DNA of 64,000 nucleotides from Oceanobacillus sp. HTM 045 (GTDB taxonomy: Bacteria > Pseudomonadota > Alphaproteobacteria > Rhodobacterales > Rhodobacteraceae): assembly GCA_009733745.1 (NCBI GenBank), contig WNWL01000002.1, positions 248,001 to 312,000 of the forward strand, written 5' to 3'. The notes beneath the pieces are model-generated. The model searched no databases and had not been told where the DNA came from. It worked only from the letters and a program-made list of their open reading frames with translations. A program made the position numbers and the translations under genes. Below, one piece after another: positions 34,166 through 42,538 of this stretch. The number at the start of each line of letters is the position of its first letter. Positions within the stretch are counted from its first letter, which is position 1.

Positions 34166-35113
34166 CTATGCCTGGCCCTGCCCGCCCCCGGCGGTGATCC
34201 CGGCCTTCTTGAACAGGTCGGCGATGCCGCCCACCGAGCCGACCAGCCCGGCGGCCTCGATCGGGACCATGATGGTCTTGGAGTTCGGCGAGGCGGCGAG
34301 GTCGCGCAGGCTTTCGACGTATTTCTGGGCGACGAAGTAGTTGATCGCCTGCACGTCGCCCTCGGCGATGGCCTTCGAGACCATCTCGGTGGCGCGCGCC
34401 TCCGCCTCGGCCTGGCGCTCGCGCGCCTCGGCGTCGAGGAAGGCGGCTTCCTTGCGGCCCTCGGCCTCGCGGACCTGGGATTCGCGCACACCCTCCGCCT
34501 TGAGGATCGCGGCCTGCTTCTGGCCCTCGGCCTCGAGGATGTCGGCGCGCTTCTCGCGCTCGGCCTTCATCTGCCGGCCCATCGCCTCGGTGATGTCCTG
34601 CGGCGGCGAGAGGTCCTTGATCTCGACGCGGGTCACCTTCACGCCCCAGGGGTTGGACGCCTGGTCGATCACCGAGAGCAGCTTCGCGTTGATCACCTCG
34701 CGGTTCGAGAGCGCGTCGTCGAGGTCGATCGCGCCGATCACCGAGCGGATGTTGGTCATCGAGAGGTTGTTCAGCGCCAGTTCGAGGTTGCGCACCTCGT
34801 AGGCGGCCATCGCCGCGTCGACCACCTGGTAGAAGGCGACCGCGTCGGCCCGCACGGTGGCGTTGTCGCGGGTGATCACCTCCTGGCTGTCGATGTCGAG
34901 CACGGTCTCCATCATGTTGACCTTGCGCCCGATGCTCTCGATCAGCGGCACGAGGAAATGCAGGCCCGGGCGCAGCGTGCGGGTGTAGCGGCCGAACCGC
35001 TCGACCGTCCACTGCTCGCCCTGCGGCACCGTCCGTACCGCCCGCCAGATCGCGATGAGCGCGAACAGGACGAGCACGCCCACGAAAATGCCGAAAACCG
35101 GAATGTCCTGCAT
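34166..35113 (-). CDS. SPFH/band 7 (stomatin-like) membrane protein
   Basis: The 315-residue protein has an N-terminal membrane helix (about 6-24, VFGIFVGVLVLFALIAIW), then the SPFH domain (VPQGEQWTVERFGRYTRTLRPGLHFLVPLIESIGRKVNMMETVLDI). A coiled-coil follows, rich in KAEREKRADILEAEGQKQAAILKAEGVRESQVREAEGRKEAAFL, and a Gly-rich C-terminus. This is the QmcA/HflC-like paraslipin pattern. It is co-transcribed with the NfeD gene downstream. Likely role: scaffolding of membrane microdomains or protease control. Confidence 0.93.
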   Translation of the reverse strand: MQDIPVFGIFVGVLVLFALIAIWRAVRTVPQGEQWTVERFGRYTRTLRPGLHFLVPLIESIGRKVNMMETVLDIDSQEVITRDNATVRADAVAFYQVVDAAMAAYEVRNLELALNNLSMTNIRSVIGAIDLDDALSNREVINAKLLSVIDQASNPWGVKVTRVEIKDLSPPQDITEAMGRQMKAEREKRADILEAEGQKQAAILKAEGVRESQVREAEGRKEAAFLDAEARERQAEAEARATEMVSKAIAEGDVQAINYFVAQKYVESLRDLAASPNSKTIMVPIEAAGLVGSVGGIADLFKKAGITAGGGQGQA

Positions 35114-35394
35114 CTCTCAATCCCCTTGCTGCGGCCCGTGCCCCGGGCGCCGCCGACTCCCCGCCTGCGCGGCGGGCTCCATCCAACCGCGTGGAATATT
35201 TCACCAAAGCCGAGCCATTGCCAGTACCCACGCCCCGCAATCCCGCCCTCGCCGCGCGGCGCGGGCGGCGCCGGCACCCGGCTGATGCAAGTGCGCCACG
35301 CTTGGCGAGGTCGTGCCTCCGGCGATTGCCGCTCACGGATAGTTCAAGTACAGTCCGGCCATCCTGCGCATCTCTGGTTTGGGGAAACAAACAT

Positions 35395-35847
35395 ATGCAA
35401 CGTCCTGGGTCTGTTACGGCGATCGCGATCATCGAGATCGTCCTCAGCATCATCGGCCTCGTCATGACGATCCTCGCGATCGTCGCCCTCGGCGCCGCCA
35501 GCGATCTGATGTCGGGCATGAGCTCCGCCATGATCGAGGCCGGCGGCGGCGGCACGCCGGAAGGCGAGGAGGCGCTCGCCGCACTCCAGGAAGCCGGCTC
35601 GACCGCGACCTGGCTGCTCTACGTGGCGGTCGCCATCTCCATCATCTCGCTCATCGGCGGCATCATGATGCTGAAGGGCGCCTCGTGGACGCCGTTCGTC
35701 GCCATCGGCACCTGGGCGATCAAGATCGTCCTCGGCCTGATCGGCGGTTCGTTCTCGATCATGATGCTGATCCCCGTGCTGTTCGTCGTGATCTACGGCT
35801 ACCTGCTGTTCCAGCCGGACGCGAAGGCCTACTTCGCCGGCAGCTGA
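35395..35847 (+). CDS. Small membrane protein, unknown
   Basis: The 150-residue protein starts MQRPGSVTAIAIIEIVLSIIG at ATG 35395, with GGGGAAAC upstream; a longer frame upstream was rejected. It has hydrophobic segments at about 8-33, 75-98, 101-115 and 115-143, and a Gly/Glu loop at 50-65. It is monocistronic with a strong intrinsic terminator just after it (35891-35921). I recognise no family; similar small hydrophobic proteins are common in the group. Confidence 0.7.
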   Translation: MQRPGSVTAIAIIEIVLSIIGLVMTILAIVALGAASDLMSGMSSAMIEAGGGGTPEGEEALAALQEAGSTATWLLYVAVAISIISLIGGIMMLKGASWTPFVAIGTWAIKIVLGLIGGSFSIMMLIPVLFVVIYGYLLFQPDAKAYFAGS

Positions 35848-35890
35848 GCCACAGCGCGACAGGCCGAAGACACAGGCCGCTGAATTGGAA

Positions 35891-35921
35891 ACAGGCCCGG
35901 ATCGTCCGGGCCTGTTTTTTT
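35891..35921 (+). terminator. Rho-independent terminator
   Basis: A perfect 10-bp stem, ACAGGCCCGG with CCGGGCCTGT around a 5-nt loop, is followed by seven Ts (35915-35921). It is the best terminator in the window and serves the rightward gene ending at 35847. Confidence 0.9.
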
Positions 35922-35988
35922 GTGCGCCGGCCTGCTCCCGCTCGGGAGCCGGCTCTTCTTCCGGTCGCCACCATTGGCGGCGCGGCCT

Positions 35989-37203
35989 TCAGCCCCGTGC
36001 CGCGGCATCCCTGCCGAAGTGGCTCGACCAGATCTCCGTCCGGGCCCTGTCTCTCGCCTCGTAATCACGGAGGGCCGCGACCGGGTCTCCCGTCCCCGTC
36101 CCCGTCTCCGCTCGGCCAGCGGCAATCTCCGCCAGGCGCATCGTGTACCACGCGGTGACACCGCCCTCCGGGGCGTCCGCGAAGCGTGGGAACGCGGGTT
36201 CCGGCATTTGGCCGTCCCGCCAGCGCTCCGGCAACGAAGGCTCGAGCGCCAGCGCGCGGGCGAGGCCAATCACATCGACCGCGCCGCCCGCAAGCGCGTC
36301 CTCTGCCTGCCCGAGGGTCTTGAAACCGCCGGTCAGCATGAGCGGCTTTGACGTGACCTGCCGTGCGCGCGCCGCGAACCCGATGAAATAGGGCCCGCGC
36401 CCCGCGCTGTCGGAGGCGGATTTCGCCCCGGGAAAGTAGGTCCCGCCGCTGATGTCGATCAGGTCGACCGAAGTCCGGTCCAGCGCGGCGACGACCTCCA
36501 GCGCCTCCTCCTCCACCAGCCCGCCCTCGAGCTGGTCGGAGGAGTTCAGCTTCACCGCAACCGGAAACCCCGGGCCGACCGCGGCGCGGGTGGCTTCGAC
36601 CGACTCCAGCAGCAGCCGCATCCGGTTCCCGACCGGGCCGCCGTAGCGGTCGCTGCGCCTGTTGAACAGCGGCGACAGGAACTGGCTGAGCAGGAACCCG
36701 TGCGCCGCGTGGATCTCCACGCCGCCGAACCCGGCCTCCCTGGCGAGCTGCGCGGTCCGCGCGAACGATCCGGGCACGGCGCGGATCTCGTCCTCACCCA
36801 TCTCCCCGCAGCGAAGTCCCGGCAGGTCGAGCGCACTCGGCCCCCGCGGCTCGCTGGTCGGCGGATAGGCAAGCGCACCGGCATGCCCCAGTTGCAGCCA
36901 GAGCAGCGCGCCGTTCCGGCGGCCCTGTTCGGCCAGGCTCCGGAACCGCCCGAGATCGGACGCCCCGTCGAGCACGAGGTTGCCGGGCTTCTCGGCAAAA
37001 CCCGGCCCGCCCTGAACCTCGCCGACGATCGATACCGCCACCCCGCCATCGGCCCATCGCCGGTAGAGCGCCACCTGCTCCCCTGTCGGATGCCCCGTGC
37101 CGTCGCCGAGCGAGTCCGACATGGCCGACTTTGCGATACGGTTCTTCAGGGTGACGCCGCACGGTAACTCAAGTGGCTCGAACAGGTATCGACGTCGCAG
37201 CAC
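35989..37203 (-). CDS. Old Yellow Enzyme-family FMN oxidoreductase
   Basis: The 404-residue protein begins with GTG at 37203, set by AAGGAGG eight bases upstream, and reads MLRRRYLFEPLELP. It is the FMN TIM barrel only: NRIAKSAMSD, LWLQLGHAGALAYP, HAAHGFLLSQFLSPLFNRRSDRYGGPVGNRMRLLLE and PLMLTGGFKTLGQAEDALAGGAVDVIGLARA. It reduces activated C=C bonds with NAD(P)H or oxidises an unknown substrate. The M20 amidohydrolase gene (37284-38840) lies 80 bp upstream on the same strand, so the two are probably an operon. The substrate is not identifiable. Confidence 0.9.
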   Translation of the reverse strand: MLRRRYLFEPLELPCGVTLKNRIAKSAMSDSLGDGTGHPTGEQVALYRRWADGGVAVSIVGEVQGGPGFAEKPGNLVLDGASDLGRFRSLAEQGRRNGALLWLQLGHAGALAYPPTSEPRGPSALDLPGLRCGEMGEDEIRAVPGSFARTAQLAREAGFGGVEIHAAHGFLLSQFLSPLFNRRSDRYGGPVGNRMRLLLESVEATRAAVGPGFPVAVKLNSSDQLEGGLVEEEALEVVAALDRTSVDLIDISGGTYFPGAKSASDSAGRGPYFIGFAARARQVTSKPLMLTGGFKTLGQAEDALAGGAVDVIGLARALALEPSLPERWRDGQMPEPAFPRFADAPEGGVTAWYTMRLAEIAAGRAETGTGTGDPVAALRDYEARDRARTEIWSSHFGRDAAARG

Positions 37204-37283
37204 TCCAACCTCCTTCACTGCCCGTCCGGGCGATTGCGTCCCCGGGAAGCGCACAGCCCCTCACGGCGCGGCGGAACACGCCC

Positions 37284-38840
37284 TCACGGCCCCGCCGGGA
37301 TCCACCATTCCCGCCCCCGCACGGTCTCCACGTACTCCGGCCAGCGGAACCCCACCGGCGGGTCGTAGTCGCAGAGCGGCGCGAGCCAGCGGTCGCCGCC
37401 GACGCCGCCGCCGGTGCGGCGCTCGAACTCGGCGCGGGCCTTCAGCCGCATGTCCTCGTCCGTCAGCAGCCGCAGCGCGGCGCGCGCCAGCACTTCCGCG
37501 GCGGTGCGGATCATCGGGTCGATCGTCGCGGGGATGCCGCCGAGCGCGTTCATCACCCAGCCGGGGGCGGAGGCCGCCAGCGTCGGCCGGCCGACATAGA
37601 TCCGCGCCGTCGGCGCGTGCCAGCACATCTCGGTATAGTCGTCCGAAGTCGAATGGGTCTGCGACGGCGGCAGGTCGCAGCGGAGCAGCGCCTCCGCCTC
37701 CTCCGGCGAGATCAGCCGCTCGGTCTCGTGCAGGAACGGGTGCGCGTCCGCCGGCCAGTCGATCCCCGCCGCGGCGAGGCACTCCCGCGCCACCCGCTCC
37801 GCCTCCGGCCCCCAGCGCGGCGGCCCGGCCTCGCGGAGCGCGTCCCAGGCCACCTCCGCCATGGCGTGGTTGGCAAGCCCCGGCCGCGACTTGCAGACCC
37901 AGTGCCGCTCCCAGGTGCAGCCGGTCATCGCCGCCGCCGCGGCGGCGTTGCGGTCCAGCGCCGCCGTCACCCGCTCGGCCATCTCCACCGAGGGCACGCG
38001 GATCATGTACTGCAGCTCCGCCAGCCCCGAGGGCAGGTTGTCCGCCGTCGCCTGCCCGGCGGTCAGGATCGCCTCCGAGATCGACCAACCGCCCTGGTGC
38101 GGCAACATGCTGTCGCGCAGCGCCTTGGAGGCCTGGAACATCGTCACCAGCGCCTCGGTCGCCCCCGGCGCGCGCGCCGCCGAATGGGCCTGCGGGATCG
38201 GCATTCCCTCCACCCGGCCCCAGTCCTCCGGTCGGTCGCAGCGGAAGCGGTAGACCATCGCGTAGGCCGCGCCGCAATGGGTCTCCCAGCGCGCGGTATT
38301 GCAGAGCGGCAGCATGTAGAACGGGTGGAAGGAGAGCACCGCGTCCAGCCCGTCGTAATAGCCCCGCGCGGCGTGGATCGGCTTGGAGCCGCGCACCTTC
38401 TCCGCCGGCTCGCCGGTGAAACGCAGCGTGCCGGCGATGCCCAGCTCCTCCATCGCCGCCTTGGTCGCGAGCAGCCCGCCCAGCGCCGAGATGCCGAGCC
38501 CGGAATGCGGGTCGGTATGCCCGCCCGCCTCCGGCGACAGCCCCGCGCGCGGCCCCTTGACCGGCGCGGCGCGCTGGCAGTTGCCGGGCACCCCGTCATA
38601 CTCGGCATACATCAGGATGGTCGGCCCCGCGCCGTTCGACCACTCGGCGCAGAAGGCGGTCGGCATCCCGCCCGAGCCTTCCTCGACCGAAAAACCCTCG
38701 CGGCGCAGGATCTCGGTATAAAGCGCGGCGGAGCGGTACTCGCGCCACGCCGTCTCGCCGAAATCGAAGATCTCGGCGGCCCAGCCGGAAAGATCCGCCA
38801 TGCGCGCCTCCAGCGCACGGACCGCCGTGTCGCCCCCCAT
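37284..38840 (-). CDS. M20-family amidohydrolase (AbgB-like)
   Basis: The 518-residue protein starts MGGDTAVRALEARMADLSGW at 38840 behind GGGAGGC; a 25-codon upstream extension was not used. It has FGETAWREYRSAALYTEIL, LMYAEYDGVPGNCQRA and AGGHTDPHSGLGISALG, the metal-binding site of M20 dimetallo-hydrolases, then a dimerisation domain with ARWETHCGAAYAM. Later it has HSTSDDYTEMCWHAPTARIYVGRP. The family includes AbgB (p-aminobenzoyl-glutamate hydrolase) and amidohydrolases of N-acyl amino acids. It is transcribed with the OYE-family gene downstream; the substrate is unknown. Confidence 0.88.
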   Translation of the reverse strand: MGGDTAVRALEARMADLSGWAAEIFDFGETAWREYRSAALYTEILRREGFSVEEGSGGMPTAFCAEWSNGAGPTILMYAEYDGVPGNCQRAAPVKGPRAGLSPEAGGHTDPHSGLGISALGGLLATKAAMEELGIAGTLRFTGEPAEKVRGSKPIHAARGYYDGLDAVLSFHPFYMLPLCNTARWETHCGAAYAMVYRFRCDRPEDWGRVEGMPIPQAHSAARAPGATEALVTMFQASKALRDSMLPHQGGWSISEAILTAGQATADNLPSGLAELQYMIRVPSVEMAERVTAALDRNAAAAAAMTGCTWERHWVCKSRPGLANHAMAEVAWDALREAGPPRWGPEAERVARECLAAAGIDWPADAHPFLHETERLISPEEAEALLRCDLPPSQTHSTSDDYTEMCWHAPTARIYVGRPTLAASAPGWVMNALGGIPATIDPMIRTAAEVLARAALRLLTDEDMRLKARAEFERRTGGGVGGDRWLAPLCDYDPPVGFRWPEYVETVRGREWWIPAGP

Positions 38841-39049
38841 CGCTGCCTCCCGGGATTGCCAGCCTGTTCCGTCGCCCCACCATGATGGGCGCCGCGGGAA
38901 CGCGCAATCCGGCATCTGCGCTCGCGATTACCCCCGCATCCGAGGGGTCCGCGGCAACCTGTCCCGGAACCCGGCAATCGCCGGGCACGTTGACAGCCGG
39001 GCGTGTCTCTGGTCACAGGGCGCGGAGAAACGACGACGAGGAGATCTTG

Positions 39050-41476
39050 ATGCCCGCCAGCCTGCGCCGCCTCGCCCGCGTGCTTGCAGTCCTGTTGCTG
39101 CTTCCGCTGTTCCAGGCGGTCGCGCCGGAAGCCGTCACGCCCGAAGCCGCCGCGCAGGACGCCCCGGCGGAGCCCGCCGAGCCGACACCGGCATCCGATC
39201 CGGCCTCCGAACCCGCTTCCGATCCTGCCGCCGAGCCCGCATCCGGCTCGCCCGAGGCGGCGGCGCTGCTCGAGATCCTGCGCGACGACGCCGCCCGCGC
39301 CCGCCTGATCGAGGAACTGGAGAGGGCCGCCGGAAGCGCCGCCCCGGCCGGCGCCGCAGCCGAGCCGGGGGCCGAACCGGGTGCCGACCCCGTGGGCGAC
39401 CCCGCCGCGTCGCCGGAGGCCCAGCCGGAGGATCCCAGCCTCGGCCGCCGCATCGCCGACCTGACCAGCGGCCTCGCAGTCTCGCTCGCCGACTGGGGGC
39501 AGGAGGTCTGGAGCGGCCTGAACGCCACCCAGCGCCGCCTCGCCGGCTTCGCCCGCGCCGATACCGACAAGCTGCTGGAGGCGCTCGAGGCGGTCGCCAT
39601 CGTCTTCGCCATCACCGTCGCCGCCTTCTGGTTCCTGCAGATCGTCGCCCGCCCGCTCCGCACCCGGATCGGCCGCATGGCGGAGGACGAGGGCCTGCTC
39701 CGCCGCGCCGGGGTGATGCTGATGTACCTCGTCGTCGGCCTCTTCACCGTGTTCCTCGCCTGGGCGGCCGGTCACCTGATCGCGCTGTTCCTGCTGGAGC
39801 CGCGGGGCGAGTTGCTGATCTACCAGGCGCTCTACCTCAACGCCTTCCTTGCCGCGGGCTTCGCCAACGTCGTGCTCCGCACGATCCTCGCGCCCAACGC
39901 GCCGCCGCTGCGGATGCTGCCGATGTCCGACCGCTCGGCGGTCTACTGGTTCTGGTGGACCGGCGGCCTCGCCGTGTTCCTGATCTACGGGCTGATGCTG
40001 TTCGTCCCCATCGTCAACGAGGCGGTCAGCATCTTCACCGGCCGCGCCACGGCGGTGCTGATCTACATGCTGGTGCTGGTCGTCGCGATCGTCCTGGTGA
40101 TCCGCCACCGGAAGGACCCGCACCGCTACTATTCCAGCCGCGCCGCCTCCGAGGGGGGCGACGTGACGCTCTCCTCCATCGCCTTCGTCGCCCGGTTCTG
40201 GCACCTCGCGGTGATCGGCTACCTGCTGGTCATCGCCGTCTTCGCGCTGACCGAGGCGGGCGACGTCTCGCCGGTGCTGATCGCCACCGGCAAGATCGCG
40301 CTCGCGGCCATCATCGGCGTCTTCGCCGCCAACCTGATCGGCCGCGCGAGCCAGAGCGGCATCACCCTGCCCGCCTCCGTCACCGACCGGCTGCCGCTGA
40401 TCGAGAAGCGCATCAACACCTTCGTGCCGGGCTTCCTGCGCATCGTGCGCTTCCTGATCTTCCTCGCGGTGCTGGCCTTCGCGCTCAACGCCACCGGGCT
40501 GGTGGACATGGAAGCCTGGCTCCGCGGCGCGTTCGGCGTCGACGTGGCCTCCACCATCGTCAGCGTGGCGCTGATCCTGATCGCCGCCTTCGCCGCCTGG
40601 CTGGCGCTCTCCTCCTGGGTCGACTGGCGCCTCACCCCGCGCCCGGGCCGGATCGTCACCTCGCGCGAGCAGACGCTGCTCACGCTCCTGCGCAACGCCG
40701 CGTCGATCGCCATCGCCATCATCGCGCTGATGTTCGCCCTCTCCGAGATCGGCATCGACATCGCGCCGCTGATCGCCTCGGCCGGTGTGCTCGGCCTCGC
40801 CATCGGCTTCGGCGCGCAGAAGCTGGTGCAGGACATCATCACCGGCATCTTCATCCAGTTCGAGAACGCGATGAACGTGGGCGACGTGGTCACCGTCGGC
40901 GGCACCAGCGGCGTGGTCGAGAAGCTGACCATCCGCTCGGTCTCGCTGCGCGACGTCGAGGGCGTGTTCCACATCATCCCGTTCTCGTCGGTGGATTCCG
41001 TCTCGAACTACATGCGCGGCTTCGCCTACCACGTCGCCGACATGGGCATCGCCTACCGGGAGGACATCGACGAGGCCAAGCAGGTCATGCTGGAGGCCTT
41101 CGAGGAGCTCCGCGCCGACCCCGAGCGGGCGCAGAACATCATCGGCGACATGGAGTGGTTCGGCGTCCAGTCGCTCGGCGACAACGCCGTGGTGCTGCGC
41201 GCCCGGATCAAGACCCGGCCCGGCTCGCAATGGGGCATCGGCCGGTCCTACAACGAGATCGTCAAGAAGCGCTTCGACGCCGCCGCCATCGAGATCCCGT
41301 TCCCGCAGACCACCGTCTGGTTCGGCGAGGCCAAGCAGGGCGCGGCCCCCGCGGCGCATTTCAGGATCGACAACGCGAAGGAGGTCCAGCCGGTCATCGA
41401 GGCCCCCAAGCCGACGCCCGAGGACCCCGCCCCGGCCAAACGCCCGACCCAGGACGAGCCCCCAGACCCGGACTGA
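39050..41476 (+). CDS. Large MscS-family mechanosensitive channel
   Basis: The 808-residue protein starts at ATG 39050 behind GAGGAG. It has a signal peptide (about 1-24), an Ala/Pro/Glu-rich periplasmic region with repeats of the type ASEPASDPA (about 40-160), and about eleven hydrophobic segments. The pore helix and beta domain of MscS follow: ASAGVLGLAIGFGAQKLVQDIITGIFIQFENAMNVGDVVTVGG. Length and layout match the YbiO/YjeP-type large members. It releases solutes on hypoosmotic shock in the inner membrane. It is divergent from the M20 gene and followed by a tandem array. Confidence 0.92.
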   Translation: MPASLRRLARVLAVLLLLPLFQAVAPEAVTPEAAAQDAPAEPAEPTPASDPASEPASDPAAEPASGSPEAAALLEILRDDAARARLIEELERAAGSAAPAGAAAEPGAEPGADPVGDPAASPEAQPEDPSLGRRIADLTSGLAVSLADWGQEVWSGLNATQRRLAGFARADTDKLLEALEAVAIVFAITVAAFWFLQIVARPLRTRIGRMAEDEGLLRRAGVMLMYLVVGLFTVFLAWAAGHLIALFLLEPRGELLIYQALYLNAFLAAGFANVVLRTILAPNAPPLRMLPMSDRSAVYWFWWTGGLAVFLIYGLMLFVPIVNEAVSIFTGRATAVLIYMLVLVVAIVLVIRHRKDPHRYYSSRAASEGGDVTLSSIAFVARFWHLAVIGYLLVIAVFALTEAGDVSPVLIATGKIALAAIIGVFAANLIGRASQSGITLPASVTDRLPLIEKRINTFVPGFLRIVRFLIFLAVLAFALNATGLVDMEAWLRGAFGVDVASTIVSVALILIAAFAAWLALSSWVDWRLTPRPGRIVTSREQTLLTLLRNAASIAIAIIALMFALSEIGIDIAPLIASAGVLGLAIGFGAQKLVQDIITGIFIQFENAMNVGDVVTVGGTSGVVEKLTIRSVSLRDVEGVFHIIPFSSVDSVSNYMRGFAYHVADMGIAYREDIDEAKQVMLEAFEELRADPERAQNIIGDMEWFGVQSLGDNAVVLRARIKTRPGSQWGIGRSYNEIVKKRFDAAAIEIPFPQTTVWFGEAKQGAAPAAHFRIDNAKEVQPVIEAPKPTPEDPAPAKRPTQDEPPDPD

Positions 41477-41546
41477 GCCGTCCCCTTTCGGAGGGCAGGG
41501 TCGGCACCACCTGAGGAAGGCCCCGAAGGCGGCCGATCCCTACCTG

Positions 41547-42530
41547 GAAGCTGGGCACGAAGGGCCACGTCCGGCCCTGGTCGGGCGTGGCGCACCGCCG
41601 GGATTGCTTGGTTTATCCCCGCACCCCTTCCTGAACTCGGAGCTTTTTGCAGTGTCGCAAAACGCCCGGCCCCCGGGAGTGCCGGACGTGGCCCGCGCTG
41701 GCCGCGCGAGCTGAGGCTGACGCGGCGCGCATCCCAACACCATCTGAGCTGTGGAAAGCGCAGCGCCAACCCTGCTCTCCCACCCGTACCCCGAAGCTAC
41801 GCACGAAGGGCCACGACCGGCCCTGGTCGGGCGTGGTGCTCCCTGAGGGGTGCTTGATTTATCCCCGCACCCCTCCCGCCCTCCGATCCCCTTGCGGCGT
41901 CGCAAAACGCCCGGCCCCGGGGAGGGCCGGACGTGGCCCGCGCTGGTCGCGCGTGCTGTGGGTAGTGCTGCGCGCAGCCTGAAACCATCGGAGCCGTGGA
42001 ATGCGCAGCGCCGGCAATCCGGCAACTTGCTCTCCCCCCCCTCCCTCGAAGCTACGCACGAAGGGCCACATCCGGCCCTGGTCGGGCGTGGTGCTCCCTG
42101 AGGGGTGCTTGATTTATCCCCGCACCCTCTCCCTCCCCCGATCCCCTTGCAGCGTCAGAGAACGCCCGGCCCCGGGGAGGGCCGGGCGTGGCCCGGGCTG
42201 GTCGCCCGGGCTGAGGCTGACGCGGCGCGCAACTTGAAATCACCCATGCCTTGGAAGGCGCAGCACTGACCCTGCTCTCCGGTCCCTCCCTCGAAACTGA
42301 GCGAAAAGGGACACGACCGGCCCTGATCGGGCGTGGTGCGCCTCAGGGTCTGCTTGGTTTATCCCCGCACCCCCTCCCGCCTTCCGATCCCCTTGCAGCG
42401 CCGGAGAACGCCCGGCCCCGGGGAGGGCCGGGCGTAGCCCGCGCTAGCCGCGCGTGCTAAGGCTGATCTCATCCCGAAAACCGAAAGTCGCAAGGGTTGC
42501 AGACCGGAGAAGCGCACTCCAGCCCGGCGC
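41547..42530. repeat. Four-unit tandem repeat array, about 250 bp per unit
   Basis: Units begin at 41547, 41793, 42048 and 42293, period 245-255 bp. Each has GGGCCACG-ACCGGCCC-like segments, TTTATCCCCGCACCCC (41612, 41858, 42113, 42358), and a strong hairpin; in unit 3 CGCCCGGCCC (42163-42172) pairs perfectly with GGGCCGGGCG (42179-42188). The final unit is degenerate at its end. No frame is conserved in a way that suggests protein, although two 62-63-codon frames on the minus strand align because the DNA repeats. It lies between convergent genes. Function is unknown: structured RNAs, binding sites, or a minisatellite are possible. Confidence 0.85.
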
Positions 42531-42538
42531 CCCCTACC

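Noticed and set aside
41797-42243. Aligned 62-63-codon leftward frames (41797-41988 and 42052-42243) in the tandem array
   Set aside because: Their similarity is expected from the DNA repeat itself; they lack conserved ribosome binding sites and are not supported by any family.
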